A stretch of DNA of 64,000 nucleotides from Blattamonas nauphoetae (lineage: Eukaryota > Preaxostyla > Oxymonadida). The stretch lies in NCBI GenBank assembly GCA_033064195.1, contig JARBJD010000019.1, positions 248,001-312,000 of the forward strand, written 5' to 3'. Made by a program: the position numbers and the translations under genes. The notes under the pieces are model-generated. The model was given only the letters and a program-made list of their open reading frames with translations, was not told where the DNA came from and did not search any database. Of this stretch, positions 10,901 to 22,762 are shown piece by piece (within the stretch, counting starts at the first letter, position 1; the number at the start of each line of letters is the position of its first letter).

Positions 10901-12589
10901 AAAATTTCCCTTTGTTCTGCTTCTCGATGTCTCGATCAACCTAAATCTGGCAATGATGACATTCACTACCAACCTCCTCTACCTCTTCATCATCCTCTCA
11001 CCCTCCACACAACAACGTACACTCTCGCTCCTCTATTCACTAATCTACACACCCTCCACATCGGCTCACAACGATCATCAATCACGCACAAGATAAATCC
11101 AGATGGCAGAGGGAGGAAAAGAGCGATGAGAGGGAGGGAGTGAGGAGACAAATAGACGAAAGAAATCACGAAGACAAGATTTAGAGAGGAGTGAGACAGA
11201 GTCGATAGCGTGGATGGCCAGAACGGATAAATATGTGTCGCAGGTCTGCGAAGAAGAGACATCAAGAAATTCAAGACAAGATCGAGATAGATGAGAGGAG
11301 ACCAAAAGAGGAGAGATAAGGAAGAGTCAGAAAGGCGAGACAGACATGGATAAGTAGAAGGAGGGATGGGACATTCTGAACGTTCACTTCCAAGGCCTGA
11401 CATCAACAAAGAATGACCAGAGGGGACATGATCAAACATTGAACAAAGATTACATATCCAGCAGGAGGAACTAAATGGAGAAAGCAGAAGTAACCATGTG
11501 TGGGCAGTCAGATTCTCATCAAAATCAAAACAGGTTCAATTAGATCAGGCATTATCGAGTTTACTGAAAGAAACAACACCCAGGTTTGTCAATGATGATT
11601 TCTCCATTTTTCACTGTCTTTAGCGCACGCATTTTGATAATTTTCAGACCTTCCTGAGCCCATGCTGTTGGATCGAGAGGGCCGCTGCGCTTCCGATAAA
11701 GAGAATACAAAATCTGCATAAAGTTTGTTTTTCACTCTTTTCTCTCATCTTTACATGTTTCAAGAGAGCGCACAATGATAATTTCCCTCTTTCTGAAATT
11801 CGTGTTGCTGGATCGAGCGGGGCACTGTTGAGCGCCGTCACTGTCATTTTCTTCGCAAATCTTTCGCTTATCATGCGATTTATCCTGTCTTCTCGCACAT
11901 TCACCTTCCACAAATCGTCAATTTCTCGGCACGACGAAGGTGCCATCTCTTCTCACACGGACCTTGTTTTGTTTTCGATGTTTTGTTGCACTTCAACACA
12001 CATATATCAGTCATTTACTTGATTTGTTTCTGGAAAAACAATAAACTTCAAAGATTATAATGTCAAAACGCAAAAATGTTGAGCTCCGGAGATCCCCAAA
12101 AACTTCGGCCTTTCCGACCATCTAATTGAGTTGTCAATTGCAGAACGATCCTTTTTTTTCTGAAAAGATTCAAAGAACAGCAAACACGAAATTAGGTGAT
12201 TATTTGGGAGATTTTCTTTGGTAGTGTCTACTCATAGACATGGGACACAATTCAATTTTGGGACATAATTCCCTCTTTGAGCGATCTATTGACAATTAAG
12301 GTCCAATATTAGTGAAAATTATTCGTGAACTGGTCTGTTCACGCCACAAAAGTCAACGGAAAGGTAAAATTGTCTTGAAGTGGAGAAAGGAGGATCAAGG
12401 TATGATCTTCCCACAACCAATTTGAAAAGATTTCCGTTCTCCGAAAAAAGTCATATCCCAGTCCTTCTCACCTTCCACGTCTCAGATGACATGGCACAAA
12501 CCTAATAACAAGAGTCCGAAAAAAGTGAGAAACCCAATAATGGATGTGATCAACCATCCAAAATACCCCCTTGCCCGCTCAAAAATCCC

Positions 12590-13062
12590 CATTCAAGGAT
12601 CCTGTCTTATCGATGAACGCACTCACGGACAATGATCTGATGGTCACTGAAGTGCAATCCCGGTATGCTTTCCACCATACACAGCTCAATTCGATCTTTT
12701 ATGGAATGCAATTGTTGCATCATTTTTCTTGCATGGATCTGTCTCTCTCCTTCATCACTCATTCTCTTCCTCTTTTTCCTCATTTTTCAGTGTTTGTCGG
12801 TCAAACACTGTTGTTTCAACCAATTGGACGGACAGATTGGTGACTCCACCAATCAGTTCAGATCCAGCATCTTTTCCGTGTTTTCCAGGTTTGCTCTCAT
12901 TTTTCTTCCTAATTTTTCATTCTCTTCGTATATTTCGGCAGATGCGTGGATTTCATGTTGTTGATCCGGTGATCCAGGATCCAGATGGAGATCTCTGCAA
13001 TTCGATGGCAGAGAAATGTCAATCAGACTTCGGTCATATCACTTGTGTTTCTATACTGTTTT
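12590..13062 (+). pseudogene. Possible spliced gene remnant, Cys-containing, unidentified
   Basis: Exon-like blocks seem to be separated by introns with usual borders: one ending at about 12660 before GTATGC, a second at 12791-12889 after TTTTCAG and before GTTTGC, and a third starting at about 12943 after TTCGGCAG with MRGFHVVDPVIQDPDGDL. The second reads SSDPASFPCFP at its end in one frame, and joining to the third keeps an open frame (CNSMAEKCQSDFGHITC follows). I recognise no family. The exons are few and short and no start or stop is clear, so this is more likely a decayed fragment than a gene. Confidence 0.25.
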
Positions 13063-14990
13063 TATTGATGTTTTTTGGTTAATCTGAGTGAATGATCAGT
13101 TCTGAAAATTGGAGAGACCCATCATACAGGGTGATTCAGATGTAATTGTCTTTCATGGGGCCGATCAACAAAGGACGAAAATCCATTTGCAACATCAATA
13201 ATCTTTCTCATCTTCGTAAGGCTTAGGCTTTTTGTTTTTAATCATTTCATGTCAACTCGGTGTGACTTTCTTTTCTCTCATACTACAACCTTGCAGTTTT
13301 GCTTTTTTGACTGGAGGTTTCCTCAAAATATGGGTCAGGATCTCGTTTCTCGATCTGCCAAATGCACATTCAAAAAAGAGTCAGGAGAAGAAAAACAGGC
13401 GAGATGGATCGAATGGGATAAAAACAAGATGATTTTGGGGAAACGAAAAGTTCAAGAATGGGTCTGGTCACTGGTCACAGACTTACCAAATGGCCAAGAA
13501 GTCCCGACATCTCGAGAAGGTGATGGTGATACGAAAAAGTGCAACGTGGCCATCGAACACCAGAATGCCACCCTCCACTATTATGAAAATTGAGATGAAA
13601 AACTGCAATTCGAAAGAGAAAAAGGCGATGGACAGTGAAAAATGTCATAAAATTGAGTGGCCGAAGAAACAACTTTTTTTCAGTGTTTGCACGAGTATGC
13701 TCTAATTTGTTGAGAAATGACTAAAACAACATGAAAAATGTTGGATATTATTTTTCTGAGATGATCTTGTACAAAACACCACCAGGGAAAAGACAGTTTG
13801 CCATCCCTCTTCAACTTAACTTTTTTGAAGCAACCTGATAGTCATGAAGAAAGAAAAAGCAACACCAGCGAAAACAATGAGCACAAGGAGAAATGGGAAT
13901 CGAAAGAGCAAAATTGGAGGCCAGAGAAAGAGGGGAAGGCCGTTCAATAAATAATTGACTCCTTTCATTTGAGAGACACTTTAAAACCTGAGACGAACCT
14001 GATTTACAACAATGTGAACCTGGCAATCCGAGCCGCTCATGTCGTCTTCTTTTGAACATCCATCATACTCTTATCGATGCATCGACATCAAAACCATCAG
14101 ATTCAAACAACCAAATGTCATCGTCTTCTTCGTCTGGAGTCGGGGGAATATCTGTTGGTCACCTCTAAACAATCCATTTCTTCGTGATTGCGAACACTGG
14201 TTGATTGCCGGGTTCGGGAACGGTCAATTCATCCTGATGTGAATCATCAAAGTCATTTTCTTCTGGTCTGATGGTATATCTTTTTTCTTCTCGCTGGTTG
14301 AGGGTTGAAGTGAAGCGAACGACTTTCAGTGGTAAGTTCATTGGCGTGGTGCAGCTTCTTTTTCAGAATGTTAATCTGTTGCTTTCCTTGTCCATTTCTT
14401 GTAGCATAGCATCAATTCCTATTTCCTCTTCTGATTGGAAAAAAGGGAGAAAAGACTTAAACCCGCACTTCATTCTTTGGTTTTTTTGTTCATCTCGGTT
14501 TTTTTTTTCAAAATAAGGAGAGCAACCACTTTCTCTGATGAATTTGAAGGAAAAGCAAAATCATGCAATACTGGTGGAGTATTATTTATTCTCACATCAC
14601 AAGCCGAACGAACGACGTCACAGAGAGAGAATGATGTATGTTGGTTTGAACTTGGTTTTCAATTGAGGAAAAAATGCATGGGATTCATCTAGTTCTACTG
14701 TGCTTTAGGCAATTTGGAAGAAAAAACTGCACAGCAAACGCATCTGTGAGGTGGACAAACATGTCTTTATTGGTCTATGAGGTCTGTTGCTACATATTCC
14801 CACATTTTTTCTCTTCTCTCGTTTCATCATGAACAGGGTCTATTTTTTTGTTTGACTGTGGTCTTTTGGTCTTTTTAAAAGGGATTGTTGGGTTCACTCT
14901 CAGATTCAGAATCAGTTTCGTCGTATGCCTGATGGTGGATAAACTGTCGATTTGGCGAAGGATCAACTTGTTTTACAAGTTCATCGTTGG
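13063..14990. other. Intergenic, one solo mariner-like end
   Basis: At 13127 the sequence tacagggtgattcagatg looks like a Tc1/mariner terminus next to a TA, but I find no partner end nearby. An open frame of 114 codons at 13249-13593 has no recognisable motif and uneven composition. The remainder is AT-rich and shows neither introns nor domains. I see nothing else that can be supported. Confidence 0.4.
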
Positions 14991-14994
14991 AGAG

Positions 14995-16110
14995 ACATCG
15001 GGATGAAAGAGGGAAGCCTCAAGATTTTGGCGTGAAACCTTAAATCGACTGTTTGGGCGGCGGTTTCAACGGAGATCAGCCATGATACCAGGAGCTCTGA
15101 TTGTTACGTTTTCGGAGGAAGAGGACAAAGTGGTTTCAGATTCTGTTTGAAGATTGCATTGACGCCTCGATCACAGGGTTGAGTGATCGAGGATGCGTTC
15201 GAGGGGAGGCATGTAGAGTCGATGCCACAACTTTCAAGGGTTTTCCAGAGTTCAGGTTGGTGGCGACTGGAATGTCCATCGAAAAGTTAAAGTCCACGAG
15301 CAGTGGGTTGTTCAAGCTGGGTTCGCCTCTGTTGGATCGCTTTTATAGGATACTTTTCCACAATGTCAGCTACAATAGGTTTGGTCATTCATCCTCGAGG
15401 TACTGGGTAAATGTTCAAATCTAATGGTTTGTTCCGTCTGTGAGGACCAACGGTTTTGATCGTGAAATCTTGGTGTCCATTTCATAACTTACCGACCCTT
15501 CGCACATTTAATCTATTCTCTCTCTGAGACAGAGTTGTTGCCGCTGATGGACTTATCTGAAGTTGACTAAGTGATGACTCAGCTTGACCGAGTGGTCCTC
15601 AAAAGTCACATGAAACGCTGGCAAATTTTGGATCTGAAAGGGGCGGGATTTCAGCAAAACAATAATTCTTATCGTCAACCTAAACAACTGATGAAAGACT
15701 CAAAAGTTGCACCTGTCCACCATCGTGTTCCTCCACCGATGAATGTGTACTCCTGTGTCGATTAGAGCGTCCTGTTCTCGTGACAACGGTGAACACCAGT
15801 GATATTCAATACAAACTGAAGAACCTCAGGTTCAGATGATTATCTTCTTCTCCTTCCACAGAATTCCTCAACAAAGGCAGTGAGATTCAAGAGGAGTGAT
15901 CGATCACACCTCCAGCAGATAAAGATGCCTCAAGATGGACAGTTCATCGAGCGAGAATCGCAGTACTGGAAGGAAGGCCTGTCCAAGAATGAGGGTGCCC
16001 ACCTCTTATATCTGAAAACAAATAGTATCAACTCGTCAAGGAAATTATGTGATAAAATGATGTATCTCAATCTCCAGATGAAAACAATCTCCGGCATAAA
16101 CCCACCGTAA
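14995..16110 (-). pseudogene. Pogo/Tigger-like transposase remnant (DDE_1), copy 1
   Basis: Read on the minus strand, the segment shows in order a helix-turn-helix-like remnant (RWAPSFLDR) near 16060, the block AFVEEFCGRR at about 15870, then a conserved 371-bp middle (15504-15875) containing FVLNITGVH, which resembles the first-Asp motif of DDE_1 transposases with the acidic pair lost. The end of the domain reads FDGHSSRHQPEL and LPSNASSITQPCDRGV at about 15160-15230, matching the usual DGHSSH and QPLD blocks. Several stops and frame changes interrupt the chain, so it is dead. The middle block is repeated almost exactly at 29845-30215, which shows both come from one family. Confidence 0.6.
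15504..15875. repeat. 371-bp dispersed repeat, copy 1
   Basis: This block matches 29845-30215 in the same orientation with only a handful of differences (for example attttgg versus atttcgg). Both begin at acatttaatctat and end at ccacagaattcctca. Flanks differ on the left side of both copies. It corresponds to the middle of the pogo-like transposase on the minus strand, so it is a shared transposon segment rather than a separate repeat family. The much higher identity of this block than of its surroundings is noteworthy. Confidence 0.85.
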
Positions 16111-17630
16111 TGACTCTAGCCAGAATTGAGCTTTCCACCTCGGAATTGAGGTAAAATGAATAATCACATCGTTCATCGACCTTGTTGCACCATCAGTGAC
16201 CACTACCCTTCTGTTAGACCAGCATGGGATAATATGCTTCAAGCATAGAAAAACCCACTCAGAATCCATCTGGGTCTCGTGCAGGGCTTTCCAAAAATAC
16301 CCATACTTTTCTGGAAGTGGACGAAAAAATGAAAATGCTCGTTTGTTGAAGACCCTTCAGATTCTTAAGAAATCTCTTGTTTTAAACAGAGCTGTGAAGT
16401 GAAATAGAGATTGTCCAGTCTGCGGACAACAAATGAACAATAAAGTGGGACTCATGATCTGTCAAACTGAATATGAGGCTATGAGGAGACAGGGGGGATA
16501 TGAATATGCACTGCAGTTGTTAACGTTTGCGGAGGATGTGAGAGAAGATCGAGTTTCTTCTTCGTGTTCCTGTTATTGGGAGAAAGAAGAGTGGGCTTGA
16601 GTTGTTTGAATCGGTCATCTTGTTCTTCATGTTGGAGGATGACGTGGAAGATTGTCCTTTATGCAATTGATCTGCTGGAGGAATTCAGCTATATTTGATC
16701 ATATCGTTCTCAGCTCTCCTCTCTTCACTTGACCAAGACAATGCCGATTTGGGAGCAGTGGATCTGCTACACTGGAGAACACGCAACTTTTTGGATGGGT
16801 GGATGACCGCCTTCACACCAGACAGTGGAGGAGTGGTAATACTAATGACCCTTTCTTGAACACCATGTCCAACAAACTCTGTTCCGATTCTCTAGTTCAC
16901 TCGTTTAAAATACTGAATCAACATCATCACGTCCCATTTGGACGATGTTGATGTCATCTGTCCGGATTGTGCAGTCATCTAAACCTCAGCCCGACAAAGC
17001 GGGTTCGACGTCACTAACTGGAAGTTAACATGTTGTACGAACGGCTGTAACCGGTAAAATGCTGTCTGCATCTATGCAATCAAGTTCTGCACCCTCTACA
17101 ACATCGAAGGGACAGACTAAGACACCCACGCAGAAGGAGGATCCCTCTTTTTCAGCTTGAGAAAACTGGAATTAATGGAGTAAATCACCGTGCAGAACTG
17201 CAAATCGAATGGAAAAAGATCAGGAATTGACTGTCTAGTCGACCAAACGTATATCATCAGATCGTGTCGTGACATGATGATGTTTCAACAACTTTCACGA
17301 ATTATTCGCTCACATGATGCACTTGAGGTGAAATCTGATCAATTATCGCAACAACGTATGAAAATCTTGAGATTCGAGAAAATCTGATCCCCAGCTACCG
17401 CCTGCACGCAGTAATGCAATCCCCCTTCGTCGACGTGATTATCTTCGAAACAATGCCCAAAACGACTCCCATTCGTCTTGTGGAATGGTCTGAAGACGTT
17501 TATGAAGAAGGACGATGATGACAACACGTGGATTCCAGATAACAATTCGGTTGATCCTTCACAACTCCAACTTTCCTCACTCGACTCCGTTCCTCTTCTC
17601 GGTCTCTACCACTACACTCCGTCACCATCA
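16111..17630. other. Intergenic, no gene identified
   Basis: Frames are short. One stretch near 16405-16560 reads DCPVCGQQMNNKVGLMICQ, with a Cys-x-x-Cys pair, but stops interrupt it on both sides and I cannot tie it to a family. The region lies between the pogo-like remnant and the ABC pseudogene and may hold further decayed transposon DNA. Confidence 0.35.
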
Positions 17631-17633
17631 ACT

Positions 17634-18668
17634 ATGCCACACAACACTCTGACATTGAATCACGGGGAATACTGCGCGCTGGTAGGGACGTTGGGATGAG
17701 GGAAGCCACTGCTTCTGTCGGCGCTCACAGGGCTAAACGACGCGTGGGGAGGAAGAAGGTTTGTGGGTGACCAAGCCGTGCTCATGCCACAGGATCCATT
17801 TGTGCAGGACACGTCACTGCGAAGCATCAATCTATATGGATCAGAGTTGGACAAGACGAGGCTGGAGTGTGTGGTGCGTGCATGCTGCTTCAACACGGAT
17901 GAAAAAGCGAAGCCCGACGGACTGAACACGTTCGTTGGCGGTCACAGGCGAAAGTTAAGCGGAGGACAGAAGCAGCGGATGTGTCTGGCGCATGTGTGCT
18001 ATTCGATTCTGATGCAACGCGAGGCCGACTCCAACACATCCTCAGACTCTGATTCAGAATCAAACCACAAGCAAGCTAGAGAAGGCCACAGCGGCATGGA
18101 GCGAGTGGTGCTTCTGAACAGCCCACGATCGGCGTGCAATATACAAGCAGCAGACACACCTTTAGAGGAAGGCTACGCTGTACCCACAATTCACTCTGCT
18201 CCGTCTCCCTCGCATACTATGGATAAGATAGATGGAAATGAGGAGGGAGCTGAAACGGAATCAGCCGTACAGTCCACTTGTGTGATCACTCTCCACGCGA
18301 TCGTGTCGTTATTCATTGTTTCCGTTCTGAAAACACTTGCTGACACAGCGGTCGCCCCACTAGAAGAGGCTCTAAAGGAGAAACAGAGGAAGGACGCACA
18401 AACCGACACGCGGTCAGATTCTTTCAATTTGGACAACATCGTCTCTGAGGCCCCAGCGATCTGCCAGATGGGACCAGGCGAGATCATTGTGCGGATAGTG
18501 GCCGAGGTGCAGGATGATCGTTGTCATGCAATTCCATTGCCGCTTCGGGTGGAAGTCGCTGTTCGGGCTTCTTTCTGTGTGTGGCATCTCACCCTCACGC
18601 TCGACATGATGGAAGGGCTTCGCGTGGTCGCGTCATTCGTCGTGCTCTCGTGCAGTCTCCCACCGTGA
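17634..18668 (+). pseudogene. ABC transporter (ABCC/MRP-type) nucleotide-binding domain, broken
   Basis: The order of motifs is that of an ABCC ATP-binding domain: NHGEYCALVGTLG-stop-GK at 17655-17705 is the Walker A loop with a TGA inside it; PQDPFVQDTSLRS is the Q-loop region; LSGGQKQRMCLAH is an intact signature at about 17955-17990. The Walker B position reads RVVLLNSPRSACN, where functional proteins have LLDDPLSALD, so the catalytic acidic residues are lost. A 40-residue Ser/Asp-rich insertion sits between signature and Walker B. Downstream, IVSLFIVSVLKTLADTA could be a remnant of the next membrane segment, after which the frame runs into the minisatellite. The combination of a stop in Walker A and a destroyed Walker B makes this a pseudogene of a host exporter. 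No upstream membrane domain is seen. Confidence 0.7.
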
Positions 18669-18689
18669 GATCAGGTCTGCCTCATCCTC

Positions 18690-21235
18690 CGTCTCACTCC
18701 ATCTCCTCCATCTCCACCCACGATCTCGACCCGTCCACTCACTCGTCGTCGTCGTCTCCGTCCACTCCGATCGTCGTCTCGTCCTCCACTCCGATCGTCG
18801 TCGTCTCCGTCCACTCCACTCACGACTCCGTCCACTCCCTCGATCATCGACTCCGTCCACTCCGATCATCATCGACTCCGTCCTCCACGATCGTCGTCGT
18901 CGTCGTCGTCTCCACTCCACGATCATCGCCGTCGTCTCCGTCCGCTCCCTCATCATCGACCACGATCGTCGTCGTCTCCGTCCGTCCTCGATCTCACTCC
19001 GTCCCACTCCACGATCATCGACTCCGTCCGCTCCCACTCACGATCATCATCGACTCCGTCCGCTCCCACTCACGATCATCATCGACTCCGTCCGCTCGAT
19101 CATCACGACTCGTCCGTCGTCATCCGTCCGTCCTCCCGATCGTCGTCGTCCGTCCACTCCACGTCGTCCTCCGCTCCCACTCACGATCGTCGTCGTTCCG
19201 TCCGCTCCCACTCACGATCCGTCCTCCACTCACGATCGTCGTCCGTCTCCGTCCGTCTCACGTCCTCCCACTCGATCATCATCGACTCCGTCCGCTCCGT
19301 CCACGATCATCATCGACTCCGTCCGCTCCCACTCACGATCATCATCGACTCCGTCCGCTCCACGATCATCATCGACTCCGTCCGCTCCCACTCACGATCA
19401 TCATCGACTCCGTCCGCTCCCACACGATCATCATCGACTCCGTCCGCTCCACGATCATCATCGACTCCGTCCGCTCCCACTCGATCATCATCGACTCCGT
19501 CCGCTCCCACGATCATCATCGACTCCGTCCGCTCCCACTCACGATCATCATCGACTCCGTCCGCTCCCACTCGATCATCATCGACTCCGTCCGCTCCCAC
19601 ACGATCATCATCGACTCCGTCCGCTCCACGATCATCATCGACTCCGTCCGCTCCCACACGATCATCATCGACTCCGTCCGCTCCCACTCACGATCATCAT
19701 CGACTCCGTCCGCTCCACGATCATCATCGACTCCGTCCGCTCCCACTCACGATCATCATCGACTCCGTCCGCTCCCACTCACGATCATCATCGACTCCGT
19801 CCGCTCCCACACACGATCATCATCGACTCCGTCCGCTCCACTCACGATCATCATCGACTCCGTCCGCTCCCACACGATCATCATCGACTCCGTCCGCTCC
19901 CACGATCATCATCGACTCCGTCCGCTCCCACTCACGATCATCATCGACTCCGTCCGCTCCACACGATCATCATCGACTCCGTCCGCTCCCACACGATCAT
20001 CATCGACTCCGTCCGCTCCCACACGATCATCATCGACTCCGTCCGCTCCCACTCACGATCATCATCGACTCCGTCCGCTCCCACACGATCATCGTCGACT
20101 CCGTCCGCTCCCACGATCGTCACCGTCTCCGTCCGCTTCACTCACGATCATCGACTCCGTCCGCTTCCACTCGATCGTCATCGTCTCCGTCCGCTCCCGC
20201 TCGATCATCATCGACTCCGTCCGCTCCCACTCACGATCATCATCGACTCCGTCCGCTCCCACGATCATCATCGACTCCGTCCGCTCCACTCACGATCATC
20301 ATCGACTCCGTCCGCTCCCACGATCATCATCGACTCCGTCCGCTCCACACGATCATCATCGACTCCGTCCGCTCCCACTCACGATCATCATCGACTCCGT
20401 CCGCTCCCACACGATCATCATCGACTCCGTCCGCTCCACACACGATCATCATCGACTCCGTCCGCTCCCACGATCATCATCGACTCCGTCCGCTCCCACA
20501 CGATCATCATCGACTCCGTCCGCTCCCACTCACGATCATCATCGACTCCGTCCGCTCCCACACGATCATCATCGACTCCGTCCGCTCCCACTCACGATCA
20601 TCATCGACTCCGTCCGCTCCCACACGATCATCATCGACTCCGTCCGCTCCCACACGATCATCATCGACTCCGTCCGCTCCCACTACGATCATCATCGACT
20701 CCGTCCGCTCCCACACGATCATCGTCGACTCCGTCCGCTCCCGCACGATCGTCATCGACTCCGTCCGCTCCCACGATCATCATCGACTCCGTCCGCTCCC
20801 TCACGATCATCATCGACTCCGTCCGCTCCCACTACGATCATCATCGACTCCGTCCGCTCCCACACGATCATCATCGACTCCGTCCGCTCCCACTCACGAT
20901 CATCATCGACTCCGTCCGCTCCCACACGATCATCATCGACTCCGTCCGCTCCCACACACGATCATCATCGACTCCGTCCGCTCCCACACACGATCATCAT
21001 CGACTCCGTCCGCTCCCACTCACGATCATCATCGACTCCGTCCGCTCCCACACACGATCATCGTCGACTCCGTCCGCTCCCGCACACGATCGTCACCGTC
21101 TCCGTCCGCTTCCACTCACGATCATCGACTCCGTCCGCTCCCACACACGATCGTCATCGTCTCCGTCCGCTCCCGCTCTCGATCATCATCGACTCCGTCC
21201 GCTCCCACTCCCAATCTTCTCGTATCCACTTCCTC
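18690..21235. repeat. GATC-rich minisatellite, about 2.5 kb
   Basis: A tandem array of a core cgatcatcatcgactccgtc followed by cgctcc, then a variable spacer of 1-6 bases (a, ca, aca, caca, cact, cactca, cacaca). Unit length therefore drifts between 27 and 32 bp. From about 19270 to 20090 and 20200 to 21060 units are nearly identical; at the left edge (18690-19260) and in patches near 20100-20180 and 21060-21180 they are divergent, with cgtcgtcgtc variants. All three plus-strand frames are free of stops, and so are two of the three minus frames. This creates a long open frame that is not a gene. It directly follows the ABCC pseudogene. Confidence 0.9.
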
Positions 21236-22260
21236 ACACATTGTTTTCCAGCAATTTCTCTTAAATCACTTCATGAATCTACATCTGATTGTGGTGTGAC
21301 TAGAATGTGAAAAGAGCAAGAATGGAATATCTGAGAAAAGTATGGGGATGTGATCAAAGCCGGATCTCTCCACCAAGATGAAGTTATGACAAAGGCTCCA
21401 AGGAAAATGTTCGTCAGAATTATATCAACATGAAAAATCTTAAATCTGAACAAACTGAGCAAGTCGGCTCCATGGGTGGAAAGCCCTGGTCTCGTGCATG
21501 CTGAAGGCCCAAGCCACAACGAAACTTATTCCAATAGCGTGCTGACCAACAATTGTTGGGAATTGTTTCAACATTTCTTTCATCTACTGGCTCCTTCATC
21601 AACAAGTGTAGTAAAAACAGCTCCAGAAGGTACCCCCGTTCTGAACAGGCGTGTTACCGGTTCCATCATCTCTGGGGGGATTCTCGAGTTTTTTAGGATG
21701 GGTCTTTGCTCGTAAGGAGGATCGTGATTGTGATTTCAACCATTCCAATGCGCAACCCACCGCTTTCTATCCTGAGAGTACTTGATGTAGAATCTGCATT
21801 GGCAGACGCAATAAAGGCTGGTCTGTGTGGGGCGGGAGCCAACTCCTTGTCCTTGATCCTTTTTATTCATGCACACACATTCTAGTCGGACTACCCCTTT
21901 CACTTAGTCTGTTTTCTTCCCAAACTTATCTCCAGCTCGATCCAGCAAAGATCGCAATTCAGAAACAACACGTTCGGCTAATATATCGTCCAAACCATCA
22001 GGATATCGGGTTGAAGTTTGATTTTGCATCTCAGCTGTTTCCATGAGTGGTTAAAAGAAAAAAGAAATCGGATAGATTCAGAGACAATAGTGGACAACTC
22101 GAATTAGAGAGAACCGAACAAGAGCGTCGATGATAAGACTCTCCCATATTCATTGTTTCGTGACCTATTCTCAATCATTTGTGAATTCACGAACTGAACA
22201 TTCCTTCCGTCAGTCGAGATCCTTACCTGAACCATCGTACTCTCTTAAGGACTTCCGCCG
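21236..22260. other. Intergenic, nothing identified
   Basis: No coding frame, RNA gene or repeat end can be supported here. Composition returns to the AT-richer background right after the minisatellite. Confidence 0.4.
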
Positions 22261-22262
22261 AT

Positions 22263-22741
22263 GTGTGCGATTTACATTTCTGTCCGACCAAAATGATGTC
22301 TATCAAAAAGGTACTCGATTCCTTTTTCAATGCTCATCCACCTCTTCAGGTTGCACAGTCAACAGTACTCGAAATGTTCGCAGATTTGTTGGGAAATGGG
22401 ACAATTCGACGGACTATGCCTCAACTCTGCCAGTACATTCGATATCTTCTCAGTTGCGTCCTTTTCGCTCTTCAATAACTTCTTATTCTGATTGATATGG
22501 GGTTGAATCACATGAACTCTTTGTGATCCCAGCAGAAATCGAGAGACTGTTCGAAGAGCACAATTCACTTCGGAAAAAGAGATCGATCGACAGCGACGTG
22601 GAACTCTACAAGGAGCGCTTTGGTGTGGGGACTATTGATGATGTTGATCGTGATGGGAATTGTTGGCTTGTCTCTAACCTTTCTCAACGAATGGTGCTGT
22701 CACAAAAGCGCCGAAATTCATCAAACCGCCATAAATCTTGA
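22263..22741 (+). pseudogene. Unidentified decayed gene piece with a DGNC motif
   Basis: Two adjoining frames look protein-like. The first has FFNAHPPLQVAQSTVLEMF, then LLGNGTIRRTMPQL; the second has EIERLFEEHNSLRKKRSID and ends in DVDRDGNCWLVSNL. The DGNC tetrad recalls the catalytic Cys motif of OTU cysteine proteases (usually GDGNCLFR), and a better version occurs at 33680. A change of frame lies between the two pieces (near 22495). The hAT element at 22763 begins just after it and may have truncated it. OTU membership is tentative because the aromatic residues after the Cys are missing. Confidence 0.3.
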
Positions 22742-22762
22742 TTTTTTTCTGAGCAATATTGT

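Larger units (their letters stand above)
9701..12127. mobile_element. Non-autonomous element with 57-bp inverted ends, heavily invaded
   Basis: The left arm (9701-9758) and right arm (12072-12127) are inverted copies at about 85% identity. Both contain GGGGATCTCCGGAGCTCAAC and run outward to CTAATT/AATTAG. I cannot define a clean target duplication, so the two arms could also be separate solo ends. Inside lie a mariner MITE (9761-10115) and a hAT element (10361-10900), both with exact target duplications, so this is the oldest layer. The rest of the interior (10900-12070) has no convincing gene: 10990-11440 is purine-rich on the plus strand, and 11640-11950 contains two similar blocks (tggatcgagagggccgctg and tggatcgagcggggcactg) of unknown origin. 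Confidence 0.5.

Noticed and set aside
10990-11439. A 149-codon minus-strand hydrophobic frame
   Set aside because: It arises from a purine-rich plus strand; no motif, splice pattern or conserved neighbour supports it.
18690-21235. CRISPR-like array
   Set aside because: Units have no unique spacers; the spacing elements are 1-6 bases of CA/CT. The genome is also eukaryotic, with spliceosomal introns.
18521-21310. A 929-codon plus-strand open frame
   Set aside because: It is made almost wholly of the minisatellite, whose units are open in every plus frame; the product would be a meaningless rotation of three repeat peptides.
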